A model generated the notes under the pieces. It searched no databases. It was not told where the DNA came from and worked only from the letters and a program-made list of their open reading frames with translations. From Collinsella sp. An7 (GTDB lineage: Bacteria; Actinomycetota; Coriobacteriia; Coriobacteriales; Coriobacteriaceae), in the NCBI RefSeq assembly GCF_002159335.1, contig NZ_NFHP01000002.1, forward strand, positions 248,001-312,000: DNA of 64,000 nucleotides, read 5' to 3'. Within the stretch, counting starts at the first letter, position 1. Each line of letters starts with the position of its first letter. A program made the translations under genes and the position numbers. Of the stretch, positions 16,347 to 25,191 are shown piece after piece.

Positions 16347-18382
16347 GGCAGCTCGCCTCCCATCAGGTCCTGCACTTGGATGGTGAGGGGAATCGACCCG
16401 CCGCCGGGCAGCGGAATCTCCGCAAGGGTGAACGTGGCGCCGCTCAAGGTCTCCCCCACCTCGTACGAGAGCGCCTGCATCATCGGCGCCGGATCCGTAG
16501 ACCCCACGGGAAGCGATCGAAGCGCGCTCTGCACGTCCGAGAGCCCCGACGAACCCGACCGTGCTATAACGTTGGCGGAGTCGGTGAGCACCGGCTTCAT
16601 GAGGGTGAGGTCCACCGGCTCGAGCCCAAGAGCATGAACCGCACCGCTCACTTGGTTGGAGAGCCACGAGGCTATCGACCCCATGCCGAGCGAGCTAAGT
16701 CCGCCAAGCAGGTCGTCCATCACCCCCGCGAGACCGTCAGCCGCATTGCCGTACGTCACGAGCAGCCGGCCCCACAGCCCCATCACGTCGTCGATAAGTC
16801 CCGCCGCACCTCCGCCGCTCGTGCGCGAGGCGATGGTGCTGAAGAAATCCGCAAGCACATTGTTCTCCTCGGTCGCGGGGTCCGGGGCGAGCACCGATCC
16901 CGCAACGGCACCGCGCGCGGTAAGCATCCCTCCGGGCGCAAAGGCGCTCTCGAGCTCCTCGGGCGTTGTCACCTCGCCCGTCACGGCAAAGCCGACGCAC
17001 CCGTCGCGCCCGGGCGGGGCGATGTGCGGTCGCTTGCCCGCGAGCGTTCCGAGTGCCGCCTCAAAGGCATCCGAGGCACCCTCCGCCTCTTGTCGAACCT
17101 CCTGCTCAAGCTCGAGCTCCCGGTCGCGACAGGAGATGTACTCGTTGAGCGCGAGCGTGAAGGCTCGCAGGTGGTACTCAAAACCGTTCTCGATGGAGGT
17201 CGAAGCAGCCGGCGCACGACCCACGTCGCCAACTCCAAACCGGCAGGTGGGGCACTCCCGCGCCGTTCCGTTCTCGGTCGCGGCGAGCGAAAGTGCCGGC
17301 CCCGCCGCGCCCGCAGCGCCCGGGCAGGCCGCGCTGTAGTGAAGCGTGAGTCCCTCCGCCTCGACCGTGGAGGGCCAAACCGCCTCGGTGTAGAGGGAGG
17401 TCGCCCGCACATCGTCGGTATTGCGGGGCAGAAGCGGAACCGTGGAGACCACCCGCCCGTCCACCTCCTCGATCCGCGCCGCCTCGAGCTCCTCGAGCGC
17501 AAAGCGGTAGAACGCAGAGCGCGCGGCGGCATCGGCTGCAGCCTCAGTTCCGGGCCCCTCGGGCTCGTTATGGGCCAAGCGCCAGCGATAGTACGCCCGG
17601 GCACGATCGAGACCGACCTGAGGCTCCCACGTGATGCTCGAGGCATAGTCGGGGTTCTCCCTGGCAGTAAGGCCCGAGAGACGCGCCGCCCGCTCCTGCA
17701 TGTTGGCGCCGTCGCTGCCGCAGTCTGCCAACCAGGCAGCCCGCTTGGCCTCCTCGGTAGCGGCGGAGGCCTCGGCAAGGCGCTCGGCAGCCGCGCCTAG
17801 CTCGTCCGATGCTTGAGAGAGCCCCTCGGTGGGGATGCCCTCACCCTCAAGCGCCGGAAACTCCGATGCGGAATCGCGCGGGACCGCGAGCGCTGTGCCC
17901 GTGTACGAGACCTGCTCGCTCCCCTGCGCCGTACAGGTGCGCGCCGCATTGGCGGCCACCAAGTACGGCAGCGCGGACTCGAGCGCGGAGAGCCCGCGCG
18001 ACGCCGAGGCCGCCAGCTTGTTTCTGAGCTCGAGCATGCGGATCCCCGCCTGAACGGTCTCGCCCGCGGCGGCCTGCGCACCCGGCACCAGCATGCCCAC
18101 CAAGCCGGCCCCGGTGGTGCAGAGCCCCGCGAGCCCCATGCTCAGCACCGCCGCATCGGCCACCGTAGCCGCCGTGCGGTAGGACGCAACCACATTGGAC
18201 CCAGCAAGCGCCGTGGCATCAGCTGCAACCTGCACCTCCCCCGAGCGGGAGAGGGTCCACGCCGCCGTAATCGCCGAGAAGAGCAACGTGAGCGTTACCA
18301 GCATGGTTACGGCAGCAGCCACCGTGGTGTAGGCGCCGTCCTCGATGAACAGGTCAATCCCAAGCCGCAGTCCACGTTTCAT
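16343..18382 (-). CDS. large TadG-like pilus-associated protein
   Basis: 679 residues. I chose the ATG at 18382 because it has GGAGGGGAG; it overlaps the upstream TadE-like gene by 29 bp. One N-terminal hydrophobic helix (about 22-45: AAAVTMLVTLTLLFSAITAA) is followed by AADATALAGSNVVASY, the vDaAALAGA signature of TadG/Flp-assembly proteins. The long remainder is Ala/Glu-rich, with predicted coiled-coil stretches (about 200-230 and 430-460) and a Cys cluster near 405-420. It is far longer than usual TadG and is a candidate surface or tip subunit. Confidence 0.75.
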   Translation of the reverse strand: MKRGLRLGIDLFIEDGAYTTVAAAVTMLVTLTLLFSAITAAWTLSRSGEVQVAADATALAGSNVVASYRTAATVADAAVLSMGLAGLCTTGAGLVGMLVPGAQAAAGETVQAGIRMLELRNKLAASASRGLSALESALPYLVAANAARTCTAQGSEQVSYTGTALAVPRDSASEFPALEGEGIPTEGLSQASDELGAAAERLAEASAATEEAKRAAWLADCGSDGANMQERAARLSGLTARENPDYASSITWEPQVGLDRARAYYRWRLAHNEPEGPGTEAAADAAARSAFYRFALEELEAARIEEVDGRVVSTVPLLPRNTDDVRATSLYTEAVWPSTVEAEGLTLHYSAACPGAAGAAGPALSLAATENGTARECPTCRFGVGDVGRAPAASTSIENGFEYHLRAFTLALNEYISCRDRELELEQEVRQEAEGASDAFEAALGTLAGKRPHIAPPGRDGCVGFAVTGEVTTPEELESAFAPGGMLTARGAVAGSVLAPDPATEENNVLADFFSTIASRTSGGGAAGLIDDVMGLWGRLLVTYGNAADGLAGVMDDLLGGLSSLGMGSIASWLSNQVSGAVHALGLEPVDLTLMKPVLTDSANVIARSGSSGLSDVQSALRSLPVGSTDPAPMMQALSYEVGETLSGATFTLAEIPLPGGGSIPLTIQVQDLMGGELP

Positions 18383-18893
18383 AACTCCCCTCCAGCCATG
18401 ACGGGCGACCCGCATAGGTCACCTCAACGGTTACCTCCACATCGCCCTGAGCGTTGCGCGAGCCCCAGAGCCCCACGAATGCGCCGAGCACCGGAAGCGG
18501 CGTCACCGCCCCCGTAATGGCAACGCGCACGGTGCCCTCCCCCGACGAAGCGGGTGAGCACTCGACATCCCACGAGAGAGGACCTCCCGCATGGAAAATC
18601 GAGAGGTCGGGTACTGCCGCGAGCCGCCTGAGCGCAAAGGCGCGATACGCATCGGACCCATCGCCGCCAGACTCCCCCTCGGCCCGAGAATCCGCCTCCC
18701 CCGTGACCATGAGCCGCGCCGTCTCGGCCGCCGCACCCTCCATAACGGCACGGGTGTAGAGCACGCAAACCGGCTGCAGCGCCAGCAGTATGACGATGAG
18801 AAAGCTCGGCAGCAGCACGGCAGCCTCCACCGTTGCCTGCGCGGTGGCCTCGCCCAAGACCCACCGCACACGACGTGCTGCCCGGCGCGCCAT
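18354..18893 (-). CDS. TadE-like minor pseudopilin
   Basis: 179 residues from the ATG at 18893, one base after the upstream stop. The leader is ATAQATVEAAVLLPSFLIVI, a textbook TadE N-terminus with Glu at position five of the hydrophobic helix. The downstream globular part is beta-rich with one Cys. Together with the proteins at 15882 and 18895 it makes a set of prepilin-like proteins. The in-frame region upstream to 19463 overlaps other genes and is not counted. Confidence 0.82.
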   Translation of the reverse strand: MARRAARRVRWVLGEATAQATVEAAVLLPSFLIVILLALQPVCVLYTRAVMEGAAAETARLMVTGEADSRAEGESGGDGSDAYRAFALRRLAAVPDLSIFHAGGPLSWDVECSPASSGEGTVRVAITGAVTPLPVLGAFVGLWGSRNAQGDVEVTVEVTYAGRPSWLEGSYETWTAAWD

Positions 18894-18894
18894 G

Positions 18895-19359
18895 TCAAAA
18901 GAGCGCGATATCAAGGGCTCCAAGCCCATCCATCTGATGCGACGCCGCCCGCTCGGCCGCCTCAACAAAGACGCCCCGCTCCCCCGCGCGCCACAGACAG
19001 GCAAGCCCCACCGCGAGCGCAAGCAGGGCCACGATGGTGAGCGCATACTCGAGCGTCGCCTGCGCCCGCTCCTCCCCCATGCGCGGCGGCCCGCATCCGG
19101 CGCAGTCTCCCCTTCGCATGGCATCGGTGTCTGTGACAGGTCGGACGCACCTCGATTGCCACGGGAACGCACGCAACGCAGCCAGTCGCCCGACCGGGTC
19201 AACCTCGTGCCGAATCGAAAACTCCGCTCGCGCCCCGCGGCGGCTCGATCTCCGAGCGCCCGCTCCCGCGTCCTGCGGCTCCATCCCAATGTTCCGCTGC
19301 CCCGCCGGCGCACCTGCAATGCGCGCCATGTGCAGCGCCCCCGTTGACCTACGCCCCAT
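18895..19359 (-). CDS. pilin-like protein with single TM helix, start uncertain
   Basis: Up to 154 residues. The C-terminal 60 hold ERAQATLEYALTIVALLALA, a Flp/TadE-type prepilin helix with the Glu at the expected site, then a short amphipathic tail. The ATG at 19359 has by far the best Shine-Dalgarno (GGGGGAGGT), giving a 95-residue Arg-rich leader. The ATG at 19080 would give a 61-residue protein but has no clear ribosome site. The Flp protein at 20091 also has a leader of more than 55 residues, which makes the long form plausible. Confidence 0.6.
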   Translation of the reverse strand: MGRRSTGALHMARIAGAPAGQRNIGMEPQDAGAGARRSSRRGARAEFSIRHEVDPVGRLAALRAFPWQSRCVRPVTDTDAMRRGDCAGCGPPRMGEERAQATLEYALTIVALLALAVGLACLWRAGERGVFVEAAERAASHQMDGLGALDIALF

Positions 19360-19401
19360 TGCAAAACCTCCCCCATCGTCTCCAACCCCTTTACCCCCTC
19401 G

Positions 19402-20061
19402 TCACGACTCCGGTGCCGCGCTCGCCAACAGACGCGCAACGTGCACGGTGGCCGAGCCGTCATCCGCCGCCGATGTCACCGTGACCACATCGACCCATCC
19501 GCGCGCATCCTGCACAAGAGCTGCCCACACATTGCCCCTGAGGTCGAGGTAACCGCTCGTGGCAAGCGTGGCCGTAGCGATATCGCCGTACGCGGTTAGC
19601 ACATCGGACGCGAGAGATACCAACCCACGCTCCTCCGTCCAGCTCACGGCAACCTCGCCGGCATCCTCCGAAGTCGCCGCACTACCCGCCTCCTCACTTT
19701 TGCGGGCAAGCTCGGCCAGAAACGTTTCTGTCGAGAGGTCGGCAGCCTTCGCATCCGGCGGCGCCGACGACTCGCTGCCACTCGCTCCCGCGCCCGCGGC
19801 TTCCGAACCACCACCAGCCTCTTCAAACGCTCCACCCGCTTCCGGCGCGGCAGAGCCCACCCCGGCACCTTCTCCATCGGCAGGCGCCGTTTGAGCCGAC
19901 CCCGTCGCCCCGACATCCGGCGTGCAGCCCCGGAACGCACCCCCGGCGGCAGCCATCGCAACACCCAGCCCGCACACGCCGAGGAGAAGCGCTGCCACGA
20001 CCCGCACCCACCCTGCAGACCCGCAGGGACGGAACGGTCCGGTACGCCGGACCGTCCCCAC
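19402..20061 (-). CDS. membrane-anchored Ala/Gly/Glu-rich protein of the Tad operon
   Basis: About 219 residues from a GTG at 20061; the frame is open to 20127 and the start is not certain. One hydrophobic helix (VVAALLLGVCGLGVAMAAAG) is followed by a long Ala/Gly/Ser/Glu linker and a C-terminal domain of about 90 residues (TETFLAELARKSEE ... VTVTSAADDGSATVHVARLL). This looks like an exported, membrane-tethered protein. I do not recognise the C-terminal domain. It sits between flp and the pilin-like gene and is probably a pilus accessory factor. Confidence 0.6.
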   Translation of the reverse strand: MGTVRRTGPFRPCGSAGWVRVVAALLLGVCGLGVAMAAAGGAFRGCTPDVGATGSAQTAPADGEGAGVGSAAPEAGGAFEEAGGGSEAAGAGASGSESSAPPDAKAADLSTETFLAELARKSEEAGSAATSEDAGEVAVSWTEERGLVSLASDVLTAYGDIATATLATSGYLDLRGNVWAALVQDARGWVDVVTVTSAADDGSATVHVARLLASAAPES

Positions 20062-20090
20062 GCACTTCCGGGCTCGCGCGCCGCGTTGCG

Positions 20091-20387
20091 CTACAGGCTG
20101 TTGATGCCGTCGGAGATGGCGGTCCACAGCTCGCTCACCCGGTCACGAAACGCCACGATGGCGATGATCGCGATAACCACGAGGACCCCAACCAGGATGG
20201 CGTACTCCGTTGTGCCCTGCGCCCGCTCCTCTCTTGCCAGTTGCTGTGCCTGCCACAAAGCGCACCTCAGCCGCTCGCCACCGTACGCCGCTGCGTTGCG
20301 GGCCTGTAGCGCAACCGATTTTGCTCCCGCCGGTACGACCGCCGCACACTTCTCCGCCTGCTCCCACGCGACCTTTCCCATCAACAT
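20091..20387 (-). CDS. flp: Flp-type major pilin
   Basis: 98 residues from the ATG at 20387 (AGGAGGAG just before). The signature is EERAQGTTEYAILVGVLVVI, the Flp helix with Glu-Tyr at positions five and six of the mature protein, cleaved after Gly. The mature chain would be about 40 residues, normal for Flp pilin. The leader of about 57 residues is unusually long and contains a helical AEKCAAVVPAGAKSVALQAR segment. It is the likely main subunit of the fibre whose motor is encoded upstream. Confidence 0.85.
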   Translation of the reverse strand: MLMGKVAWEQAEKCAAVVPAGAKSVALQARNAAAYGGERLRCALWQAQQLAREERAQGTTEYAILVGVLVVIAIIAIVAFRDRVSELWTAISDGINSL

Positions 20388-20550
20388 GACTCCTCCTTCT
20401 TCCCGCTTCTTCCTCCTGCACTCCACATGGCCCTAAGTCACTTAACCTCCCCTCATCGTGCCTCCCTCCATCAGCTCTCATCTACACGCCGCCACGCACT
20501 GCCCCCGCAGCACTCCGTCGCGCATGCGTGCCACCCCTGTGCACCGCGCA

Positions 20551-21192
20551 CTACCACATGCCACTCGCCGCCATAAGCGGACCGACGATCGAGAGCAGCA
20601 GGGCCGGCAAGATGAGCGTCCCCGTAGGGATGAGCAGCTTGACCGGCGTACGCTCGATCTGCCGCTCCACCTCGGCGCGGTGCGCGGCGCGCATCTCGCG
20701 GCTCTGGGCAGCAAGCGTGTCCACCAGAGGAGCCCCGAGCGCGAGCGCTTGGGTAACCGCGATGGCAAATGACTCCAACGCCCGCAAGTCCAGCAACCGC
20801 GCCGCACGCGTCAGCTCCTCCTCACGCGAGCCGATGCCGATCCGCCATGCCAGCAGCGCACGCGCCATCCCGCGGGCGAGCGGTGTCTGGCGCGACCCGC
20901 AATAGAGCTCAAGCGAGGCATCGAAGGAAAGCCCGGCGGAAAGCCCCAGATTGATGACGTCGATCATCTCGGAGGCCTCCGCAAGCGTGACGTCGGGAGC
21001 GCCTGTGCCGGCCGACCGCGCCGCTGTCAGCCTGCCCACCAGGCGCCGTAGCCTCTGCGCCATCTGCTCCAAGGCTTTACGCACCTCTCCGTTTAGCCAC
21101 GCCCGCTCTGCCGGGCTCCACGAGAGCGCCACCGCCACAGCGCACGCGACAGCACCGCCAATCGCTGCAATCGATGCCAACCCGCCGGCCAT
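20551..21192 (-). CDS. tadC: Tad pilus inner-membrane platform protein TadC
   Basis: 213 residues from the ATG at 21192 (TGATG overlap with tadB). It has a T2SF domain: LAEASEMIDVINLGLSAGLS near 83, LARGMARALLAWRIGIGSRE and a final two-helix hairpin with KLLIPTGTLILPALLLSIVG. With TadB it forms the membrane platform on which the TadA motor works. Length is slightly short for TadC (usually about 280-320), mainly because the N-terminal region is reduced. Confidence 0.88.
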   Translation of the reverse strand: MAGGLASIAAIGGAVACAVAVALSWSPAERAWLNGEVRKALEQMAQRLRRLVGRLTAARSAGTGAPDVTLAEASEMIDVINLGLSAGLSFDASLELYCGSRQTPLARGMARALLAWRIGIGSREEELTRAARLLDLRALESFAIAVTQALALGAPLVDTLAAQSREMRAAHRAEVERQIERTPVKLLIPTGTLILPALLLSIVGPLMAASGMW

Positions 21193-22163
21193 CAGAGCCT
21201 CACCTCCATAACGCGCCGGATGATGAGCCAGGCGCATCCGTCGAGCACGAGCGCAACCGCCACGGCGAGCGCACCGCCCGGCGATGACACCCCGGCGCGA
21301 AAATCCGGCGAGAGCAGCGCAAGGGCGCCCACCATCGCAAGCGGCATGATCGTCACCAGGCGTGCCGAGAGCCGCGCCTGCGCCGTCTTGACCTCAAGGC
21401 GCCGCGCCAGCTCGATGCGCTCGCCCACCATGCCCGCCGCCTGCGCAAGCAGGTCCTTGAGCGGGGCGCCGGTGCGCTGCGACACGGCAAGCGCTGTTGC
21501 CACGAGCTCGAGTCCCGGCGCCGGCAAACGCCGCAGCAGCTCGTCAAGCGCCTCACGTGCGGGAACTCCGCACGTGAGGGCAGACGCCGCACGCAAGAAC
21601 TCCGTCCGCACGGGTTCCTGCGCATGACCGCCCACAAACCTCAGGGCCTGCGCCAGCGAATGGCCGGACCCAAGCGAGATGGCAAGCGCCTGGAATGCCT
21701 CGGGCATAGCGGACTCCACGCGACGCGCCTGCTCGCGAGAGCGCTTTGCCGCAGCTCCGGCACAGAACGCCACCGGAGCCACCGCGCCAACGAGCGCACC
21801 AAGGGGCGACAGGGCAATCACCGCGCCAGCCACGGCACCGCCAAGACACCCCAACGCCAAAAGCCCGCGGGCGCAAACCCGCTCATCGGCCGCCGCGCCA
21901 ACCAGCGGCCGCGCCACACGCGCCGCCTCCGCTGCCCAGGCATCGAGTACACCTTCCCCGCGCGGCATCACCGGCACGTGCGCCCCAGCCGCGCGCGCGA
22001 GGGCAACAACACGGGCCGCAAGGTGCGCTCGCGCCGCCTCGGCATCCCACGCACCCGCCGCACCAGACGCCAGCGCTCCATACGGTGCGCACACCGCACT
22101 TGCCATCCCCCACACGCTGCAAGCCGCAAGCACGCCCACCATCAGGGGCACGATCTCCGCCAT
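21192..22163 (-). CDS. tadB: Tad pilus inner-membrane platform protein TadB
   Basis: 323 residues. Starts 22 bp inside tadA. Two N-terminal helix regions lead to a T2SF domain (VESAMPEAFQALAISLGSGH near 148-167, then a repeated VSQRTGAPLKDLL pattern) and C-terminal hydrophobic segments. Forms the platform with TadC. The 22-bp overlap with tadA and the TGATG junction with tadC mean the three are translated together. Confidence 0.88.
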   Translation of the reverse strand: MAEIVPLMVGVLAACSVWGMASAVCAPYGALASGAAGAWDAEAARAHLAARVVALARAAGAHVPVMPRGEGVLDAWAAEAARVARPLVGAAADERVCARGLLALGCLGGAVAGAVIALSPLGALVGAVAPVAFCAGAAAKRSREQARRVESAMPEAFQALAISLGSGHSLAQALRFVGGHAQEPVRTEFLRAASALTCGVPAREALDELLRRLPAPGLELVATALAVSQRTGAPLKDLLAQAAGMVGERIELARRLEVKTAQARLSARLVTIMPLAMVGALALLSPDFRAGVSSPGGALAVAVALVLDGCAWLIIRRVMEVRL

Positions 22164-23476
22164 TGCTCCACCTCCTCCTCGCTAAGCTCGCCCGAGGCAA
22201 GCGCCTCCTCGATAAACGGTGGCTCCCGGTCGAGCGACCACGTACCGCTCGCCCGGTCAAAACTCACGTAGCGCTCGAGCTCCACTCCGCCGCCGGGCGC
22301 GCGCGAGACCCCCGCGTACGACGAGACAAAGCGCCTGCCGTCCGCGCGCCGCTCGGACATCACGATGCCGTCGAGCGCAAGTGCTATCTGCTCCTCGATG
22401 AGCTCCGACGGCAGGTTGATGCCGTAACGCGCCAGAAGCGTCAGGCGCACGACCGCCTCCTCCTCGCTGCCAGCGTGGAGCGTGGTAAGCGAACCGTCGT
22501 GGCCGGTCTGCATCGCGCTCAGCATGTCGATGGCCTCGGCGCCTCGCACCTCACCCACGACGATGCGGTCGGGGCGCATGCGCAGGGCGTTTGCCACCAG
22601 GTCGCGGATGGTTACCGCACCCTCTCCCTCAATCGACGCCTCGCGCGCCTCCAGCCGGACCACATGCGGATGGTGGCTGAACTTAAGCTCTGCCGAGTCC
22701 TCGATCGTCACGATGCGCTCGCCGGTGGGAATCTCGCACGAGAGCGCGTTGAGGAGCGTCGTCTTGCCCGAACCGGTCCCGCCCACGACGGCAAGGTCCT
22801 GCCTGAGCGCCACAGCGCACGAGAGCAGGCCGGCATACCACTCGGGCAGAGACCCCAGCTCCACAAGCTCCCTGAGCGAGGTGATGCGGTCGGAGAACTT
22901 GCGAATGGTGAGTGTGGGGCCGTCGATCGCGACGGGCGGAATCACAGCGTTGACGCGGTAACCGCTCTTGAGGCGCGCGTTGACCAACGGGCTCCGCTCA
23001 TCGATGCGCCTGCCGAGCGGGGCGATGATCCGGTCGATGAGAATGCGAATCTGCTCATCGCTCTCAAAGAGGTTCTCCATGGGGTAGAGCACGCCGCCGC
23101 GCTCGTAAAACGCCGAGCGGCAGCCGTTGACCATGATCTCGCTCACCGAGTCGTCCTCGAGCAGTGGCTGAAGCGGGCCGAGCCCCACGATGTCATCGAG
23201 CGCGCAATCCACCACGTCCTCGCGCTCGCCAGGTTCGAGCTCGAGCGCACTCTGCGCGTTCACCACCGCCTCGACGGCGGGGCGCAGCTCCTCGCGCGAA
23301 CGGCTGACCTCCTCGTCCGCCACCAGATGGGCCATCTCGTCAAACCCAACTCGCTCGAGCACCCCACGCTTAACGGCACTCATGAGCGAGCGGTTGGCGC
23401 GTGCTCCGCGCACCGAACGCCGGCAGCGACTGCTCCGCTCCTTGCGCACGCGCTCCACGCGCGCCATCACGCTCAT
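22142..23476 (-). CDS. tadA: Tad pilus assembly ATPase TadA/CpaF
   Basis: 444 residues from the ATG at 23476 (ATGA overlap with tadZ; GGAGGAGG upstream). Secretion ATPase: N-terminal helical domain, then SEIMVNG near 112, Walker A GGTGSGKTT at 232-240, Asp box TIEDSAEL, Walker B IVVGEVRGAEA and the His box TLHAGS. It hydrolyses ATP as a hexamer to drive Flp fibre assembly. All catalytic motifs are intact, so the locus looks functional. Confidence 0.95.
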   Translation of the reverse strand: MSVMARVERVRKERSSRCRRSVRGARANRSLMSAVKRGVLERVGFDEMAHLVADEEVSRSREELRPAVEAVVNAQSALELEPGEREDVVDCALDDIVGLGPLQPLLEDDSVSEIMVNGCRSAFYERGGVLYPMENLFESDEQIRILIDRIIAPLGRRIDERSPLVNARLKSGYRVNAVIPPVAIDGPTLTIRKFSDRITSLRELVELGSLPEWYAGLLSCAVALRQDLAVVGGTGSGKTTLLNALSCEIPTGERIVTIEDSAELKFSHHPHVVRLEAREASIEGEGAVTIRDLVANALRMRPDRIVVGEVRGAEAIDMLSAMQTGHDGSLTTLHAGSEEEAVVRLTLLARYGINLPSELIEEQIALALDGIVMSERRADGRRFVSSYAGVSRAPGGGVELERYVSFDRASGTWSLDREPPFIEEALASGELSEEEVEQWRRSCP

Positions 23477-25191
23477 GCGGTTCCACCTCCTCCGTGCTTC
23501 CAGGGCAGCCGGATGCGCGGGCGCTCGGCAGCCGGTGCCACCTCGGGAATCTCGGCCCCCGCCAAGATGGAGCAGCCGAGCTCCCGCAGCAGAAGATCGG
23601 TAAACTCGCACACGCTCGTGCGAAAGGCCCCGGGATGTTCCATGGCCGTATCGAGATGACCCAGCGCCGCGAGCCCCGCGAGCTCCGACCCGCCGTCGGC
23701 GATGCGCCCCTTAAGGCCGAGCGCTGTAGTGAACTCAAACCGCGATGCAGCGTCCTCGCTCGCGTCGTGCGTCGAGAACCGGTTGAAGACGCTCGCCATC
23801 TTGGTGCGCGGCACGCCAATCCGCGCTGCAAGGTCGATGACCCGCTCGGCAGCGGCAACGGACCCCGTCCGTGCATCGCCCAGCACAAGGCACCGGTCGC
23901 ACGCCGCCACCGCTGCGGCAACCGCGTCGCTCCAATATGTCGAGGTGTCGACGATGATGAGATCGGCCTCGCTGCGCATCACCCTGATCAGCTGCTCCAC
24001 GGGCGCGCCCATGAGCTCGGCGTGCTCCGGTGCGCGCACCGGCCCCCACACGGTGAGTCCCGGTGCCACCCGCATCGAGGCGCGCACGATATCCGCCTCC
24101 TCGAGCCTGCCGGCGCGCGCCGGGACCACAAGCGTCGCCGCATCATGCGGCTCCTCTACGCCGAGCAAAGTGGCAAGGTTTCCAAACATGAGATCGAGGT
24201 CAAGTACCGCGGTGCGCAGCTCAAGGGCCGCCGCCCTGAGTGCCATCGCCGCGGTAAGCGTTGTCTTGCCGCATCCGCCCCGGCCCGCCACCAGCACAAC
24301 GAGCCGAGCCTGCTGAGCATCGCCTCCCGCTTGGGACGTCTCCCCGCGCGGCACGGGAACGCACCCCGGAGGAGCAACCCGATCCGGCCACGCAGCAGCA
24401 TCCGCAGGTCGCGCCGGGTAGTTGCCAGCGTGCATCGTCTCAGGCGTTACCGACGCCGCACCGCACACCGCCGGCGCATGGACTCTCTCCTCAAGCGAGT
24501 CGCCACCCGTACCGACGCCCTCAGCGGTCCCACCAGCGTGCCGCTCGCCGGGCGGCACCCCATCGCCGGCCCTACCGCGCGCAGACGATGCAGGCGCCCC
24601 CAACGACGCCACGCGTCCGCCGAGGTCATCAGCCCGACACGCATCGGGCTCATCAAGGTCGTCCACAAACCGGTACCGCCCTGCCGTACATGGCGCCGCC
24701 TCAGCCAGGGAGGCGGGCGCCGTCCTCGTCTGGGCCGCCTGCCGCGTGGCAGCATCGCTCCCAGCAGCCAAACGTACGTCATCGCGGGGCGGTGCAGCAC
24801 GCCCTCCGGTGATACGGTGCCCCGTCTCCGGACACTCCCTGTTTTCGCTAGCATTCGGGGCGTCTCCGCTCCCCGCGATGACCTCGGTTGCACCCGCTTG
24901 GAAAAGCTGTGCGATAAACCCGGGGTCGAGGTCGTCGAGCACCACCACAACCTGCCGCACGCCCCCGTTGTGCGCCAGGTCCGCAACGGTGCGCAGCAGC
25001 CCTTCGTCGCACCCTCCGCGCAGCGCAACCGAAATCGAGCCGCTCGACCGCACAAACGCCTCGACCATGCGCCCCAGCGCCGCAAGGTCGGCCACGCGCA
25101 ATATGTGGGCAGACGCCTCGCGCGCCTCGACTTCTCGCTGAATCTCTGGGTAGCCTGCGCAACTGCAGCAGGCGAGCCAAATCTTCCCCAT
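23473..25191 (-). CDS. tadZ: TadZ/CpaE-like ParA-type ATPase
   Basis: 572 residues, longer than the usual 380-400. Residues 1-110 resemble a receiver-like atypical domain (VVVVLDDLDP, ATEVIAGSG). Residues 115-290 are a disordered Ala/Gly/Arg-rich linker. The ParA/MinD ATPase starts near 297 with the deviant Walker A GRGGCGKTT, followed by AVLDLDLMFGNLATLLG and DLIIVDTSTYWSD. TadZ places the pilus machine at the cell pole. TGATG and ATGA overlaps link it to cpaB and tadA. Confidence 0.88.
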   Translation of the reverse strand: MGKIWLACCSCAGYPEIQREVEAREASAHILRVADLAALGRMVEAFVRSSGSISVALRGGCDEGLLRTVADLAHNGGVRQVVVVLDDLDPGFIAQLFQAGATEVIAGSGDAPNASENRECPETGHRITGGRAAPPRDDVRLAAGSDAATRQAAQTRTAPASLAEAAPCTAGRYRFVDDLDEPDACRADDLGGRVASLGAPASSARGRAGDGVPPGERHAGGTAEGVGTGGDSLEERVHAPAVCGAASVTPETMHAGNYPARPADAAAWPDRVAPPGCVPVPRGETSQAGGDAQQARLVVLVAGRGGCGKTTLTAAMALRAAALELRTAVLDLDLMFGNLATLLGVEEPHDAATLVVPARAGRLEEADIVRASMRVAPGLTVWGPVRAPEHAELMGAPVEQLIRVMRSEADLIIVDTSTYWSDAVAAAVAACDRCLVLGDARTGSVAAAERVIDLAARIGVPRTKMASVFNRFSTHDASEDAASRFEFTTALGLKGRIADGGSELAGLAALGHLDTAMEHPGAFRTSVCEFTDLLLRELGCSILAGAEIPEVAPAAERPRIRLPWKHGGGGTA

